NCBI GenBank assembly: GCA_000403945.1 | Contig: APFI01000162.1 | Coordinates: forward strand, 1-50,110 | DNA: 50,110 nucleotides | Direction: 5' to 3' | Source: Desulfovibrio sp. Dsv1 | GTDB taxonomy: Bacteria > Desulfobacterota > Desulfovibrionia > Desulfovibrionales > Desulfovibrionaceae | In this document: positions 30,807 to 40,235 of the stretch, piece by piece | How the letters are laid out: every line of letters starts with the position of its first letter | Position numbering within the stretch: position 1 is the first letter of the stretch | Notes under the pieces: generated by a model | Database searches by the model: none | Seen by the model: only the letters and a program-made list of their open reading frames with translations | What the model was told of the DNA's origin: nothing | Program-made: the position numbers and the translations under genes

Positions 30807-32424
30807 GTTGCATCTCCGCCGATTCTTGGTCTGACTGTTTCCCGCCGTCACCGTCTTCACCAGGGCCGTCGCCATCCCGCCCGGTATCCGGTTTGGACGC
30901 GGTTGCCTGCTGCGGCGATACGGCGACGGGTTTCGGAAGTTTGTTCAGGGCGATAAGTTCTTCTTCCATAACCGGGAGGGCGTCGGAAAAATCGCCGCCG
31001 CGCTCGGCCCAGGCTTCGCCGTAAGTGGCGAGACGGGCTTCCAAGGCCATGATGGTGGCCTGGATTTCTTTTACGGGGTCAATGCTGCCGCGCGCCGGGC
31101 CGACCCATGTGGCGCTGCACCAGTATTGCCGCCCCTCATAAAATCCCGCAGCCGGGCTGAGCGCGTCGATGGCGTCAGCCAGGCCGAGGAAGTTGCGCAG
31201 GTAGGCTTCCTCAATCACCATTTCCCAGATGGGTTGCGTGTACAGACGTCCGTACCAACGGCGGTAAAACATATAGAGCTTCCATGCCTCGTTCAGTGCG
31301 GCGCGCATGGAGCTGTAATTCGTCTTGCTGAAATCTTTGGCCAGCGATTCGTAAGGGATGCCGAGCATGGCCGCCAGGGAGCGTAGGATAATCTCGACAA
31401 AGGGCGGAAAGTTGGCCGACGGTCGTTCGTTTTTCAGGACATACGGCTTTTCGTTGGGATTGCCGAAGGTCACGGTGCCGGGTCCGAACTCCATGACGCG
31501 CTCCACCGGGCCTTGCGCGTCCATGCCGTAGGCTTCCTGCACCTCCGGCGGCAGTTGGGCCGTACCGTTTTCCAGCCCCACGAATACCGGGAAGCTGGCC
31601 GCGATCACCTGTGAAAACAGCTCAGAATCCAGGGCATCGTTAAGATTGCGGAACAGCTTCATTCCATTGGAGAGCGCGGAAACGCCCCTGACCTGCTCCT
31701 CCTCTTCGTAACGGAACAAGTGGAACACGTTGGGGCGATGACCGAGACGGGCCGCGCGGCGGATAAAAGAATCAGAAAAGAGCTGTTGCTGGTCCACGGG
31801 CACCAGAGAGGGCGGCGGGCAGGCCAGCCAATAGGCCTGGGGCTTGCCGTAGGACGTGAATTCGATGCCGTCCTTGATGTTCAGATCCAGCCTTTTGTCC
31901 GCCGGAGTACACAGGCGTGTGGGGCTTATGTCCTGGATGGCGAGGCCGAAGACGCGCCCGGAGTCCAGAGGGAGGATGACGGGCAGATGCAGCATTTCGC
32001 CCTGGCGGAGAACCGAGGTGATGCCCAGGTACTGGAGGTCTTCGAAATGGGCGATGCCGCGCGCGTGGGCCTGCTGCGACCAAATGGAAAAGGCCCACTC
32101 CATCTTTTCCCCGATGGCCACGGCTTCCTCACGGGAAATGCCGAGCAGTTTGTGGGGGATGGACGACTTGGGCACCAGCCCGGTGCCCACGGCATTGTCG
32201 GCGATGGTGCGGATGCCGGATTTAGCCGCCCAATCATTGGCCGCAAGGTCCGCTGCCCGGCGCTGCATGGTCAGGCGTTCGCGGATTTGCGCGTCCATAT
32301 TGACCAGACGCGAAGGGTTCCAGTTGGCTATGGTGCCGCGATAGGCTCCGGCGTCCCGTGAGGGTCCGGCGGCATAACGGCCGGTGTTGAGAGGTTGGCC
32401 GTATTGGTTCAGGAGGCCGGACAT
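30796..32424 (-). CDS. Portal protein, lambda gpB family
   Basis: 542 residues from the ATG behind AGGAGGTGAT. QIRERLTMQRRAADLAANDW, GIRTIADNAVGTGLVPKSSI, VFHLFRYEEEEQVRGVSALS and ETNYSSMRAAL-like SKTNYSSMRAALNEAWKLY are family hallmarks. It forms the dodecameric DNA gate. The last residues are Gly/Asp-rich. It ends in TAG, showing that amber is a normal stop for this phage. Confidence 0.95.
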   Translation of the reverse strand: MSGLLNQYGQPLNTGRYAAGPSRDAGAYRGTIANWNPSRLVNMDAQIRERLTMQRRAADLAANDWAAKSGIRTIADNAVGTGLVPKSSIPHKLLGISREEAVAIGEKMEWAFSIWSQQAHARGIAHFEDLQYLGITSVLRQGEMLHLPVILPLDSGRVFGLAIQDISPTRLCTPADKRLDLNIKDGIEFTSYGKPQAYWLACPPPSLVPVDQQQLFSDSFIRRAARLGHRPNVFHLFRYEEEEQVRGVSALSNGMKLFRNLNDALDSELFSQVIAASFPVFVGLENGTAQLPPEVQEAYGMDAQGPVERVMEFGPGTVTFGNPNEKPYVLKNERPSANFPPFVEIILRSLAAMLGIPYESLAKDFSKTNYSSMRAALNEAWKLYMFYRRWYGRLYTQPIWEMVIEEAYLRNFLGLADAIDALSPAAGFYEGRQYWCSATWVGPARGSIDPVKEIQATIMALEARLATYGEAWAERGGDFSDALPVMEEELIALNKLPKPVAVSPQQATASKPDTGRDGDGPGEDGDGGKQSDQESAEMQHGA

Positions 32425-32425
32425 A

Positions 32426-32653
32426 TCACCTCCTCCTGAATTGCGCCCGCACGAAGACCGGGCCGCGTTTGCCGTCAAGGGCGGCTAATTGATTTTCGAG
32501 GTAGGTAAGTTGTTGACGGATTTCAGGCAGTTCGTACCGGGTGAGCGTGCGCCCGTCGATGGTGTAGGACTTGCCGGTGGAGGCCGCCCGGTAGGCGGCC
32601 TTCCAGTCGGCAATGAGGGTGTGGAGTTCGTCTCGTGTCCAGATGGAGGCCAT
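32426..32653 (-). CDS. gpW/DUF6148-like head completion protein
   Basis: 75 residues starting MASIWTRDELHTLIADWKAA; the stretch STGKSYTIDGRTLTRYELPE is very characteristic of this small family, which sits between terminase and portal genes in lambda-type phages. A TTG further up would add three residues. It stops one base before the portal start. Confidence 0.8.
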   Translation of the reverse strand: MASIWTRDELHTLIADWKAAYRAASTGKSYTIDGRTLTRYELPEIRQQLTYLENQLAALDGKRGPVFVRAQFRRR

Positions 32654-32726
32654 GCCCTGCAATTAGCATGGCAGGAAATGCATGTCGCGCGAAGATGAGA
32701 CAACAGAGACAACAGAGACAAAAAAT

Positions 32727-32930
32727 TTACAGACGGACTTGATCCCGCCGCTGAAGGTAGGCTTCCACATCCACGCGCAGCACTTTGATGCCCCTGCGGT
32801 TGCCCGTCCGGGAAGCGCACGGTATTTCCCCCGACGCCACAAGCCGGTAAAAATGGGCACGGCTGCACTCAATCAGTTCACATGCCTGCCGCCAGTTCAA
32901 TCGTTCCGGCAGACTTTCAAAGCTGGTCAC
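32727..32930 (-). CDS. Small helix-turn-helix protein (excisionase/MerR type)
   Basis: 67 residues from a GTG at 32930, eight bases after AGGAG inside the terminase gene end. LNWRQACELIECSRAHFYRL followed by VASGEIPCASRTGNRRGIKV is the excisionase-type winged helix that reads DNA. Located between terminase large subunit and the gpW-like gene, it could be a terminase accessory or late regulator rather than an excisionase. Confidence 0.7.
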   Translation of the reverse strand: MTSFESLPERLNWRQACELIECSRAHFYRLVASGEIPCASRTGNRRGIKVLRVDVEAYLQRRDQVRL

Positions 32931-32934
32931 AGCG

Positions 32935-34983
32935 TTATCTCCTGATTTGCGCAAGCCGGTCAGCGACAGAGAGGCCGCCGCGTTGCTGTACGGGACGGGG
33001 TGCGGGTTTCGTCGCGGCTTCCGGCCTGCGTCGATGCCGGATGTTGAGAATATAGGCAAGGGCCAGGGTCATCGTTTCGCAATCCCAAAAATGGTTGGCC
33101 TTGTCGTGCGGGTTGGCCCACGCCTGTTTTTCATCGTCCCACACCTCCGCGCACATCTCGCGGGCGTATTGCTCCAGCATGCCGTCCGTGTTGGTGTGCA
33201 GATGGAATGCGCCGGGATCATCGGGAGCGACAGAGAGCTTGTGCGAGAGGTCGGATTTGAAAAACGTGGTGTCGCAGCGCCAGAGCATCAGGCCGCCGGG
33301 AATTTTGATCTTGTTCCCTTTCAAATCAGGGTAATATTCTTGCGGCGCTGGCGTGAAAGGCTGTGACAGGGAACGGACGCCTTGCCACGGGTAGACCCTG
33401 CCTCGATGGCGGATCGCCCAAGAATAGACCTCTTTCGTCCGGCCGCCCATCGCGTCGATCATGCAGGCACGAACTTTGTATTCGTGTCCGTCCGGGTCGC
33501 GGTAGACGGAGTTCCACAAAATGTCGTTGAGCGCCGAAAACGACGGAGCCGTGCCGGCCTGGACAAGCCAGGATTCTTCTTCCTCCCCATAGCCGAAAGC
33601 CCGGAGCACGTAACGGAAATAGCCCTTTTGCTCGTTCGTGCCCTGGGTATCCACTCCGGCCAGCAATGTGGCCACGCGTTCCCTGCCCGCCACTGGTCCG
33701 GGAATGGCTCCGCGCGGGCGGTCGTCGCACAGGGCTAGGACGGCATCCTCGGAACGTGCAACGTGCTCTTCCTTCCAGGGTTCGGCCCTATACTGGTTCT
33801 GGAGGTTTTTCAGGTCATCCAGCTTGCCGCTCTCTTTGTACTTGAGGGAGGCGGACGCCACCTCCGACAGGCTGACGAAATAAGACAGCCAGGCTGGAAT
33901 ATGGAAGCCCACCTTCACGGGCCGGTGCGCCGCGAGGTGCGCGACAAGGTCCAGACCGCTGGTCCGCTCCCGCCACTCGCCCCGGCGCACGGCGCGGTCC
34001 CGGTCCCCATCGTCCCACACCACGCCACAGTGCTCGCAGGGATATGTGGCCAGACGGCGGGTAAGCACCTCTTCGGCGGACGGCTCTTTGTCCGTATCCT
34101 TGCCCGGCCAGTCGATACGCTCGAAGTCCATGAGCTGGGCCATGCCGCAGTGAGGGCAGCGGACGTAGTAGTCGAAACGCGCTCCGGCCTCTCGCGTGAG
34201 CGCCGTCCAGATAGGGCCATCTTCTGTGGTGGGCGTGGAAATTTTGAAAATGTGCCGCCGCCCGCGCCACGTGGTGGTGCGCTTTTCGGCCAATGTCTCG
34301 GACGTAGCCTCGTTTTTGGGGTTTTTGTATTTGTCCAGTTCATCAAGGATGAGCGTGCGGATAGGCTTGTTTCCCAGGCGGGAGACGGAGCCGGACCATC
34401 CGAGATAGATGGGCATGTGCGCCAGATTGATGCGCAGACTGCTCGCGTCGTCGCCGGCGCCCGTCATGTATTCGCGCAGGCGCGGCGAACCGGTGATCAT
34501 GGGGATGATGCGGTCTTTGGCATTTTCGCGGGCGGTTATTTCGTCCGGGAACACATACATCACCGGGCCGGGACTGCGGTCGATGCACCAGCCCACCAGA
34601 TTGTGACCGGCCTCGGAGCCGCCGGTTTGCGGGCTTTTGCAGATGATCACAGTTTCCACGCCCGGCGTTCCCGCCGCATCCATGATGCCGACAAGATACG
34701 GCGTGAAAAGATTTTTCCAGCGGCCGGGGATGCTGGACATCTCCACGACGCGGTGGCGCTCGGCCCACTGGCTGACAGGAATCGGCTTGCGGCGACGCAT
34801 GATTTTACGCTCGCCCTTGGAGAACCGAAAACGGATGGCCGCGCCCCCGGCCTGCGCATATGCCGAGATCTCCCGCGCCACCACGGGCGAGAGCCAGCGC
34901 GGCACGGACGTTGTGAACGTCACGCGCCGCACCGGCTCAGGTTTGGGAACGGGGTACAATTCAAGCTGACCGGTTTGGGTCAT
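32935..34983 (-). CDS. Terminase large subunit, gpA family
   Basis: 682 residues. RRKPIPVSQWAERHR begins the gpA pattern. KSPQTGGS (116-123) is the Walker A-like motif of this family, LILDELDKY (211-219) is Walker B, and two C-x2-C-type pairs (YVRCPHCGMAQ; YPCEHCGVVW) give the zinc knuckles. The C-terminal nuclease part includes LLAGVDTQG and KVRACMIDAMGGRTKEV. It cuts and packages the DNA. It begins 21 bases after the PP-loop gene. Confidence 0.95.
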   Translation of the reverse strand: MTQTGQLELYPVPKPEPVRRVTFTTSVPRWLSPVVAREISAYAQAGGAAIRFRFSKGERKIMRRRKPIPVSQWAERHRVVEMSSIPGRWKNLFTPYLVGIMDAAGTPGVETVIICKSPQTGGSEAGHNLVGWCIDRSPGPVMYVFPDEITARENAKDRIIPMITGSPRLREYMTGAGDDASSLRINLAHMPIYLGWSGSVSRLGNKPIRTLILDELDKYKNPKNEATSETLAEKRTTTWRGRRHIFKISTPTTEDGPIWTALTREAGARFDYYVRCPHCGMAQLMDFERIDWPGKDTDKEPSAEEVLTRRLATYPCEHCGVVWDDGDRDRAVRRGEWRERTSGLDLVAHLAAHRPVKVGFHIPAWLSYFVSLSEVASASLKYKESGKLDDLKNLQNQYRAEPWKEEHVARSEDAVLALCDDRPRGAIPGPVAGRERVATLLAGVDTQGTNEQKGYFRYVLRAFGYGEEEESWLVQAGTAPSFSALNDILWNSVYRDPDGHEYKVRACMIDAMGGRTKEVYSWAIRHRGRVYPWQGVRSLSQPFTPAPQEYYPDLKGNKIKIPGGLMLWRCDTTFFKSDLSHKLSVAPDDPGAFHLHTNTDGMLEQYAREMCAEVWDDEKQAWANPHDKANHFWDCETMTLALAYILNIRHRRRPEAATKPAPRPVQQRGGLSVADRLAQIRR

Positions 34984-35004
34984 GTGGCCTCCGGCACAAT
35001 CAAA

Positions 35005-35996
35005 TCATTCACACAATCCTCCAGCATAGATACAGACATCAGAGGTCGGCGGTTCGACATATGCCATCATGTCATATTGCCTACCTCCACGCTTAGTCAT
35101 AGACCACTTCACAATTTCTTTCATCGAAATGGGACCAGAGGCTCTAGGGGTTTTACTCTGATGAAAGAATGTGGATATCCCTTTACGCGAAGCGACTCGA
35201 ACCTGTCGTTCCCAATCGCGTATCTTTTCCACAGCCCAAGGAAACAGTTGCGCCACGAGCCGAATATCTTTCTTGGAGGAGTTGATGCAGGGCAGGCAGC
35301 CAACACGATCAAATCCAAGTCCGTAAAGCGGATTGAGTTTCAAGCCGTGTCGCCGGTGCATGGCGGACACGTCTTCCAGCGTCCACCCCATTAACGGACG
35401 GAAGATCGTCATACCGTCGGCATCGGGCGATTGTTCCCACATGGGATAGCAGGCGCGTTGTACGGATTCTTCAGCCCGGATGCCCTGCCAACTCCACACA
35501 TGATAACCCGCGTCAATGAGCGGCTGTTGCACCTGTATAAGCAGCGGCAGACGTTTTAGTTCCTGTGAACAGAATGCAGATTTTCTGCTCGGAAACATCC
35601 CTTTCATGCGACAAAGATCCAGAAAGGGAATCCCGGTTGGTTCCAAGCCATGACGCATAACATAATCCACGCGCTCTTGCGGCCAAGGAGACTTGGAGCG
35701 AGTTACCGCCTTGCCTGAAGTCAAAAACGCCTTTTTCCGCTCCAATGCCTCCGTAAAATCCGCTTTGATGATCTGAACGCGCGGCCCACCCGTGCGCTCG
35801 TGCAACCGCGCGACGTATTCCAGCGTAGCGGGGTGCTCGTTGCCGGTGTCCGCGAATGCGGCCACAAAGTCTCCACCGGTCAGTTCCAGAAGCAACAGAT
35901 ACACCGTCCCGCTGTTTTTCCCCCCACTGATCGACGCCACATGCTTGACCCGTTCACGCCCGACAAAGGAAGGGATATATTTCCCGACTATGCTCA

Positions 35997-35997
<1 letters not shown>
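35005..35997 (-). CDS. PP-loop ATPase, PAPS-reductase family
   Basis: 330 residues. SISGGKNSG (22-30) is the PP-loop with Asn in place of the usual Asp of SGGKDS; FADTGNEHPATLEYVARLHE, FPSRKSAFCSQELKR and GCLPCINSSKKDIR match PAPS-reductase-like proteins that include DndC-type enzymes. It may activate a substrate by adenylation, possibly for DNA or RNA sulfur modification. The ATG overlaps the small-subunit stop (TAATG), so it is translated with the terminase genes. Seen: family and position; substrate unknown. Confidence 0.8.
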
Positions 35998-36752
<755 letters not shown>

Positions 36753-36761
36753 GCATGGCTC

Positions 36762-36868
36762 CCTCCGTTGATTTTCAAAAACGGAGGAGATAGGCTCGCA
36801 AGTGGCTCTTGGTGGGCCTGATCCCCTCCAAGTCCAGGGGGCGGCAGACCCGCCAGTCTGTTGCCCCC
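36762..36868. other. Two hairpins upstream of the terminase genes, cos candidate
   Basis: CCTCCGTT/AACGGAGG (36762-36787, 10-base loop) and a 13-bp stem GGGGGC..CAGAC/GTCTG..GCCCCC (36837-36868, CCGCCA loop). The second is followed by TTTTTT on the + strand. The region lies between the DUF488-like gene and the terminase small subunit, the place of cos in lambda-type phages. No cos-like end can be recognised by sequence alone. Confidence 0.4.
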
Positions 36869-36877
36869 ACCCGTTTT

Positions 36878-37237
36878 TTAGAGCAATGAAGCCTGTTCAG
36901 GCCCCTTTGCCGCCCATTCGGGAACGTCCCAATTCAATTTTTCCTTGATGTACGCGGCCAGTACCCGCCGGTGGCATTCGGTTGGGTTCAGCTCAAAGCA
37001 GCAAAGAATGGGGTCGGGCGTGGCGCGCTCGACCTCCTGGAGATAAAGGCGGAGGCTGGACTCAGTTGGGAAACGCTGATCCAGGTCACGCCGGTAGGCG
37101 GCCGCCCAGTCTGCCGCCTTGGGGTCCGACGGAGCGAGCTTGGGCGCGCGCGGTCCGGTCCAGTTCCGATGCCATTTGGCTATGCAAACCTTCCTCTCCT
37201 TGGGCGCTTTGCTGCCGAAAAATGAAGTTTGAATCAC
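36878..37237 (-). CDS. DUF488-like protein
   Basis: 119 residues. The C-terminal DPILCCFELNPTECHRRVLA matches the DUF488 signature (Cys/Phe-Glu followed by CHR), and the earlier part (KVCIAKWHRNWTGPRAPK) is shorter than in the usual DUF488. Function of the family is unknown. It ends next to the packaging-site candidate. Confidence 0.65.
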   Translation of the reverse strand: MIQTSFFGSKAPKERKVCIAKWHRNWTGPRAPKLAPSDPKAADWAAAYRRDLDQRFPTESSLRLYLQEVERATPDPILCCFELNPTECHRRVLAAYIKEKLNWDVPEWAAKGPEQASLL

Positions 37238-37246
37238 CTTACTCTC

Positions 37247-37639
37247 CTAGAAGGGAACTTGGTCCACTTCGGTTTGCGTCGCGGGCGTCTCATATTCATC
37301 CAGGCGTTCCGCGAGAAGTTGTTCAAAAAAACGGTCTTCCACAGGACCGCGCGGGGTATAGGCCAACAGGAAATCCACAAGGTCGGACGTGCTCTCGAAA
37401 CCATAGCGCTCAGATACAATATCAAGAGGGCTGATGGTCGGATCATGCGTCAGCAGGTTCGGCATGCGTTGATTGATCTCCCTGACCACATCCTTGCCGT
37501 GTTCATACAGTGCGGAATCAATCTTGATCCGGTCCCACCAGATGTCATCGTAGAGCCTGTAGTGTTCCCGCGTCATCTCACGGGTCATTTCCCGGCACTC
37601 CTTTTTGATGCCCCGTAATGTCTTTTTGTCGATGTTCAT
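37247..37639 (-). CDS. Hypothetical phage protein, 130 residues
   Basis: ATG at 37639 follows AAGGAGTCAGCC. MNIDKKTLRGIKKECREM is followed by helical segments (EHYRLYDDIWWDRIKIDSAL, TSDLVDFLLAY) and an acidic tail. No family recognised. It overlaps the preceding gene's stop. Confidence 0.6.
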   Translation of the reverse strand: MNIDKKTLRGIKKECREMTREMTREHYRLYDDIWWDRIKIDSALYEHGKDVVREINQRMPNLLTHDPTISPLDIVSERYGFESTSDLVDFLLAYTPRGPVEDRFFEQLLAERLDEYETPATQTEVDQVPF

Positions 37640-38010
37640 GGCTGACTCCTTGACTTTTGAAGCCTGCGGAGCCAACCTGACCGAGCATGATGGTGGTTGG
37701 TTAGCTCCGCCGCTGTCTTCTCCTCTTGGGGCGGCAAGTGGCATTGCCGCCCCTCTCTATTTGTCCGACATGCCGGGCAACAAAAACTGCCCCTTGCTGC
37801 CTGCCTGATGTCTGGCAGACCCGGCAACACAAACTGATTGCCGGTCCCCTTGTGCCAAAGCGTGCGTGGCCGACAGTCCCACCAGACCAGACACAGCGCG
37901 ATACCAAAGTACAACTTTACGCTGCCGCCAAACTTTTGGGCTCCCTGCCTGGCCAGCTCCCAGGCGTCGTTCATGATGCGGGCCAGGAAAGTGCGACGGG
38001 AGGTTTTCAT
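37636..38010 (-). CDS. Hypothetical phage protein with hydrophobic segment
   Basis: 124 residues. MKTSRRTFLARIMNDAWELA and the hydrophobic KLYFGIALCLVWW look genuine; GAGG lies seven bases before the ATG. The C-terminal 60 residues are Cys/Pro/Arg-rich and less protein-like, so the gene may be extended by a lost stop or frame change. Control is probably through the palindrome at 38028-38048. Confidence 0.5.
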   Translation of the reverse strand: MKTSRRTFLARIMNDAWELARQGAQKFGGSVKLYFGIALCLVWWDCRPRTLWHKGTGNQFVLPGLPDIRQAARGSFCCPACRTNREGRQCHLPPQEEKTAAELTNHHHARSGWLRRLQKSRSQP

Positions 38011-38027
38011 GGCATTCCTCGTGTATG

Positions 38028-38048
38028 TTATGTAAGTGACTGACATAA
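38028..38048 (-). promoter_or_regulatory. Palindromic operator candidate with promoter
   Basis: TTATGT-N-AGT-G-ACT-N-ACATAA is a 21-bp near-perfect palindrome. On the minus strand a promoter-like CTTGAA, 17 bases, TATTGT lies just upstream, so a protein on the palindrome would block it. It is 18 bases before the gene at 38010. Confidence 0.5.
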
Positions 38049-38102
38049 CTAAACAATACCATATTATCCTCCGTATTCAAGTAAAAAATGCTGCAAAAAC
38101 AC

Positions 38103-39462
38103 TCAGTTATGGAATTTTTTTAGCCATGCGGCATAACCGTCCACAAGGCTCCACAGGCCGAGTTCGCCGTAGTAGTTGAGCCGGTAGCCGCCTGAATCCG
38201 GGTCTTCCAGCCGTTTGTGGAGCTTGTAGACGCCGCGATATTTCATGCTCACGGGATTTTTGGAAAAAGCCGTGGTTACGGCATAGCGGACATCATCCTT
38301 GAACGTGGCGTCGATGAGCTGCTTGACCTCATGCGACTGGCACATCATCAGCACCAGCTTGGCAAGGCGCGGCTCCACACTCGGTACGGCCAGATCGGAA
38401 CGCTGGTAAATCTGATGGCCGGGTTGCGGCAGCGCCCACTCGTGTTTCGTTAAATTGAAATCGAGCTTACCTATGATTTTTTTGTCCAGGCAGAGAGCCA
38501 GGGACAGGGCCACGTCGGCTAGGAAATAATCGACGCGCACGGACATGAACAGCTCGTTCATCCGCACGGTCTGCTTTTTGTCCATGAGAATGACGCCGGG
38601 CGTTTCCTTGCCGGTCAGGAACTGGTCGCCGGGGAAGATGGGACCCGGACTGCGTGAAATCAGGTAGCCGCGCGTGACGATGCGCCGCTTGCTGTGTCCG
38701 GCGTAAGCGTAGGTGATGGATTTTCGGCCCTTGTGGACCACGGCCACCGGCGCGCCGAGAATTTTTTCAACCTCCGGCAAGGGTCTTTCCATGATGATCA
38801 TCCACTCGCGAAAGGCCGTGATCTGCTCATAAATCACCACGTCCTGAAAGCTGATGTCCTGATACTCCGGTGCAGGCCATGTGGCCGCAGCCGCGAGCAT
38901 CCGTTCTTGCTTGATGTAGTCGCTACTGCCGAAGGTCGGCGGCGCGATGAACACGGCATGGTCCAGGCCGTGCGCCTGCAGGAAGGCCGAAGCGTCCTGG
39001 GGAATGTAGCCGAAGCCGTCGCCCTGGTTCAGGTGGGCACGATAGGCTTCCAGCTTCGTCAAGGTCCTTTCCATGAGCTGCGGCCAGCCCCGCCGGTAGT
39101 TACCGAGTACCCGTCGATGCCAGACATTTTTGCACTGCCAGACTTGGCGCAGATCCAGCATGATGGACACCGAAGCCGCGAGGTGCGCGGAGTCCGAGAA
39201 GTCCAGCAAGCCGCGCAGGTGCTCCGGGCAGTCCTCGCGCTCGGCCACCTTGCAGGTGATCCCCGGCCAGATACGCGCCCAGGGCGGACGTGTAGAGCGT
39301 GATGTCACAACCGGTAATCCGGCCCCGGTAGCCGCCGGAGCGGAGCGCCGCGCCCACCGTGAAGTTGCCCGCGCAGGGGAGCAGTACCGGCACGCTGATT
39401 TCGTCGGCATAGGCGGCCAGCACTTTGCGCAGCGGCCCGGCGATGGAACCGAGGAAGCTCAT
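38103..39462 (-). pseudogene. Adenine-methyltransferase-like gene with a frameshift
   Basis: The first frame (ATG at 39462) encodes a SAM-binding start: VLLPCAGNFTVG (26-37) and GCDITLY (51-57). The match stops at about codon 67; from there the next frame continues (KVAEREDCPEHLRGLLDFSD, VFIAPPTFGSSDY, ending YAAWLKKFHN) to 38103. Removing one base from the GGGG at 39261-39264 joins both parts into one 452-residue protein of the phage adenine-methyltransferase type. Either the gene is broken, or the reading needs a +1 shift. Its start overlaps the ParB-like gene (ATGA). Confidence 0.7.
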
Positions 39463-40235
39463 TGCGCGGCCTCCTTCTGGGCTTCGGCGGCCTGTCGCTG
39501 AAGGTATTCGGCGGCAATTTCCATCAGGCGCGTCATGGCCAGGGAGCTGTCGCGGATTTTTTCGGCGTTCTTCACGTCCGCAATCGTGCGGGTGAATGCC
39601 TCGTATTGCTCTGACGGGCAGACGTGGACCGCCGAAGCCTTCTTGGCGGCATCGGCCAGTAGGTCGAGGATTTCCGAAAGCTGGTCGCGCTCGCCGTCCG
39701 TAAACATGAACGTGACCATATGCGCGGGCACCTGGGGCGTAGAAAAGTTGACCAGTTCCACATCGCCAAGTTCCTTGATTTCCTCGCTGTCAAGGCCGCT
39801 GTACAGCTTGTCCTGGACGGATTCGATTTGCGCCCAGAGGTTCGCCAGAATGCTCTGGTCATCCTCGCCGACCAGGGCGTTGTGCGAGAGCTGGATGGCG
39901 ATGCGTCGGCTCTTGTCCAGCTCTTCGGTGATGACCAGCACAAGGATGTACGGGATGCCCGCCTCAATGCTGGCCTTAACCCGGTGATTGCCGGACAGCA
40001 CTTCCAGCCTGCCGTCTTCATGGCGGTAGCACAAAGGCACGCTGGACAGGCGCTTATCCGCCGCAATGTTATCCCGTAGCTGGCGGAACGTCTCACGCTT
40101 GAAAAAACGGGCGTTATCTTTCAGGAGCGTCAGAGACGCCGGAGCCACAACCATAAGACGCATACCGTCTCCGAGCATTTCCCGACTGATGACCGCCAAT
40201 TCTTCATTGCGTTGCAATAACGTGTCTTCACTCAT
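39459..40235 (-). CDS. ParB-like nuclease-domain protein
   Basis: 258 residues. PLCYRHEDGRLEVLSGNHRV with the ParB/sulfiredoxin-like box SGNHR (81-85), then KASIEAGIPYILVLVITEEL. The C-terminal half is helical without a ParB helix-turn-helix. Phage proteins of this kind sit beside DNA methyltransferases, as here, and may bind or nick DNA. The start overlaps the primase stop (TAATG). Confidence 0.8.
   Translation of the reverse strand: MSEDTLLQRNEELAVISREMLGDGMRLMVVAPASLTLLKDNARFFKRETFRQLRDNIAADKRLSSVPLCYRHEDGRLEVLSGNHRVKASIEAGIPYILVLVITEELDKSRRIAIQLSHNALVGEDDQSILANLWAQIESVQDKLYSGLDSEEIKELGDVELVNFSTPQVPAHMVTFMFTDGERDQLSEILDLLADAAKKASAVHVCPSEQYEAFTRTIADVKNAEKIRDSSLAMTRLMEIAAEYLQRQAAEAQKEAAQ

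Noticed and set aside
32727..32930. Excisionase function for the small helix-turn-helix gene
   Set aside because: The fold is excisionase-type but the gene lies in the late operon far from int; I keep it only as a DNA-binding protein.
33763..35394. A 543-codon open frame on the + strand
   Set aside because: Antisense to the terminase large subunit and PP-loop genes; composition is low-complexity and no motif is seen.
37757..38080. TTG-started frame overlapping the 38010 gene
   Set aside because: No recognisable protein; it crosses the operator palindrome and is out of frame with the better supported 38010 start.
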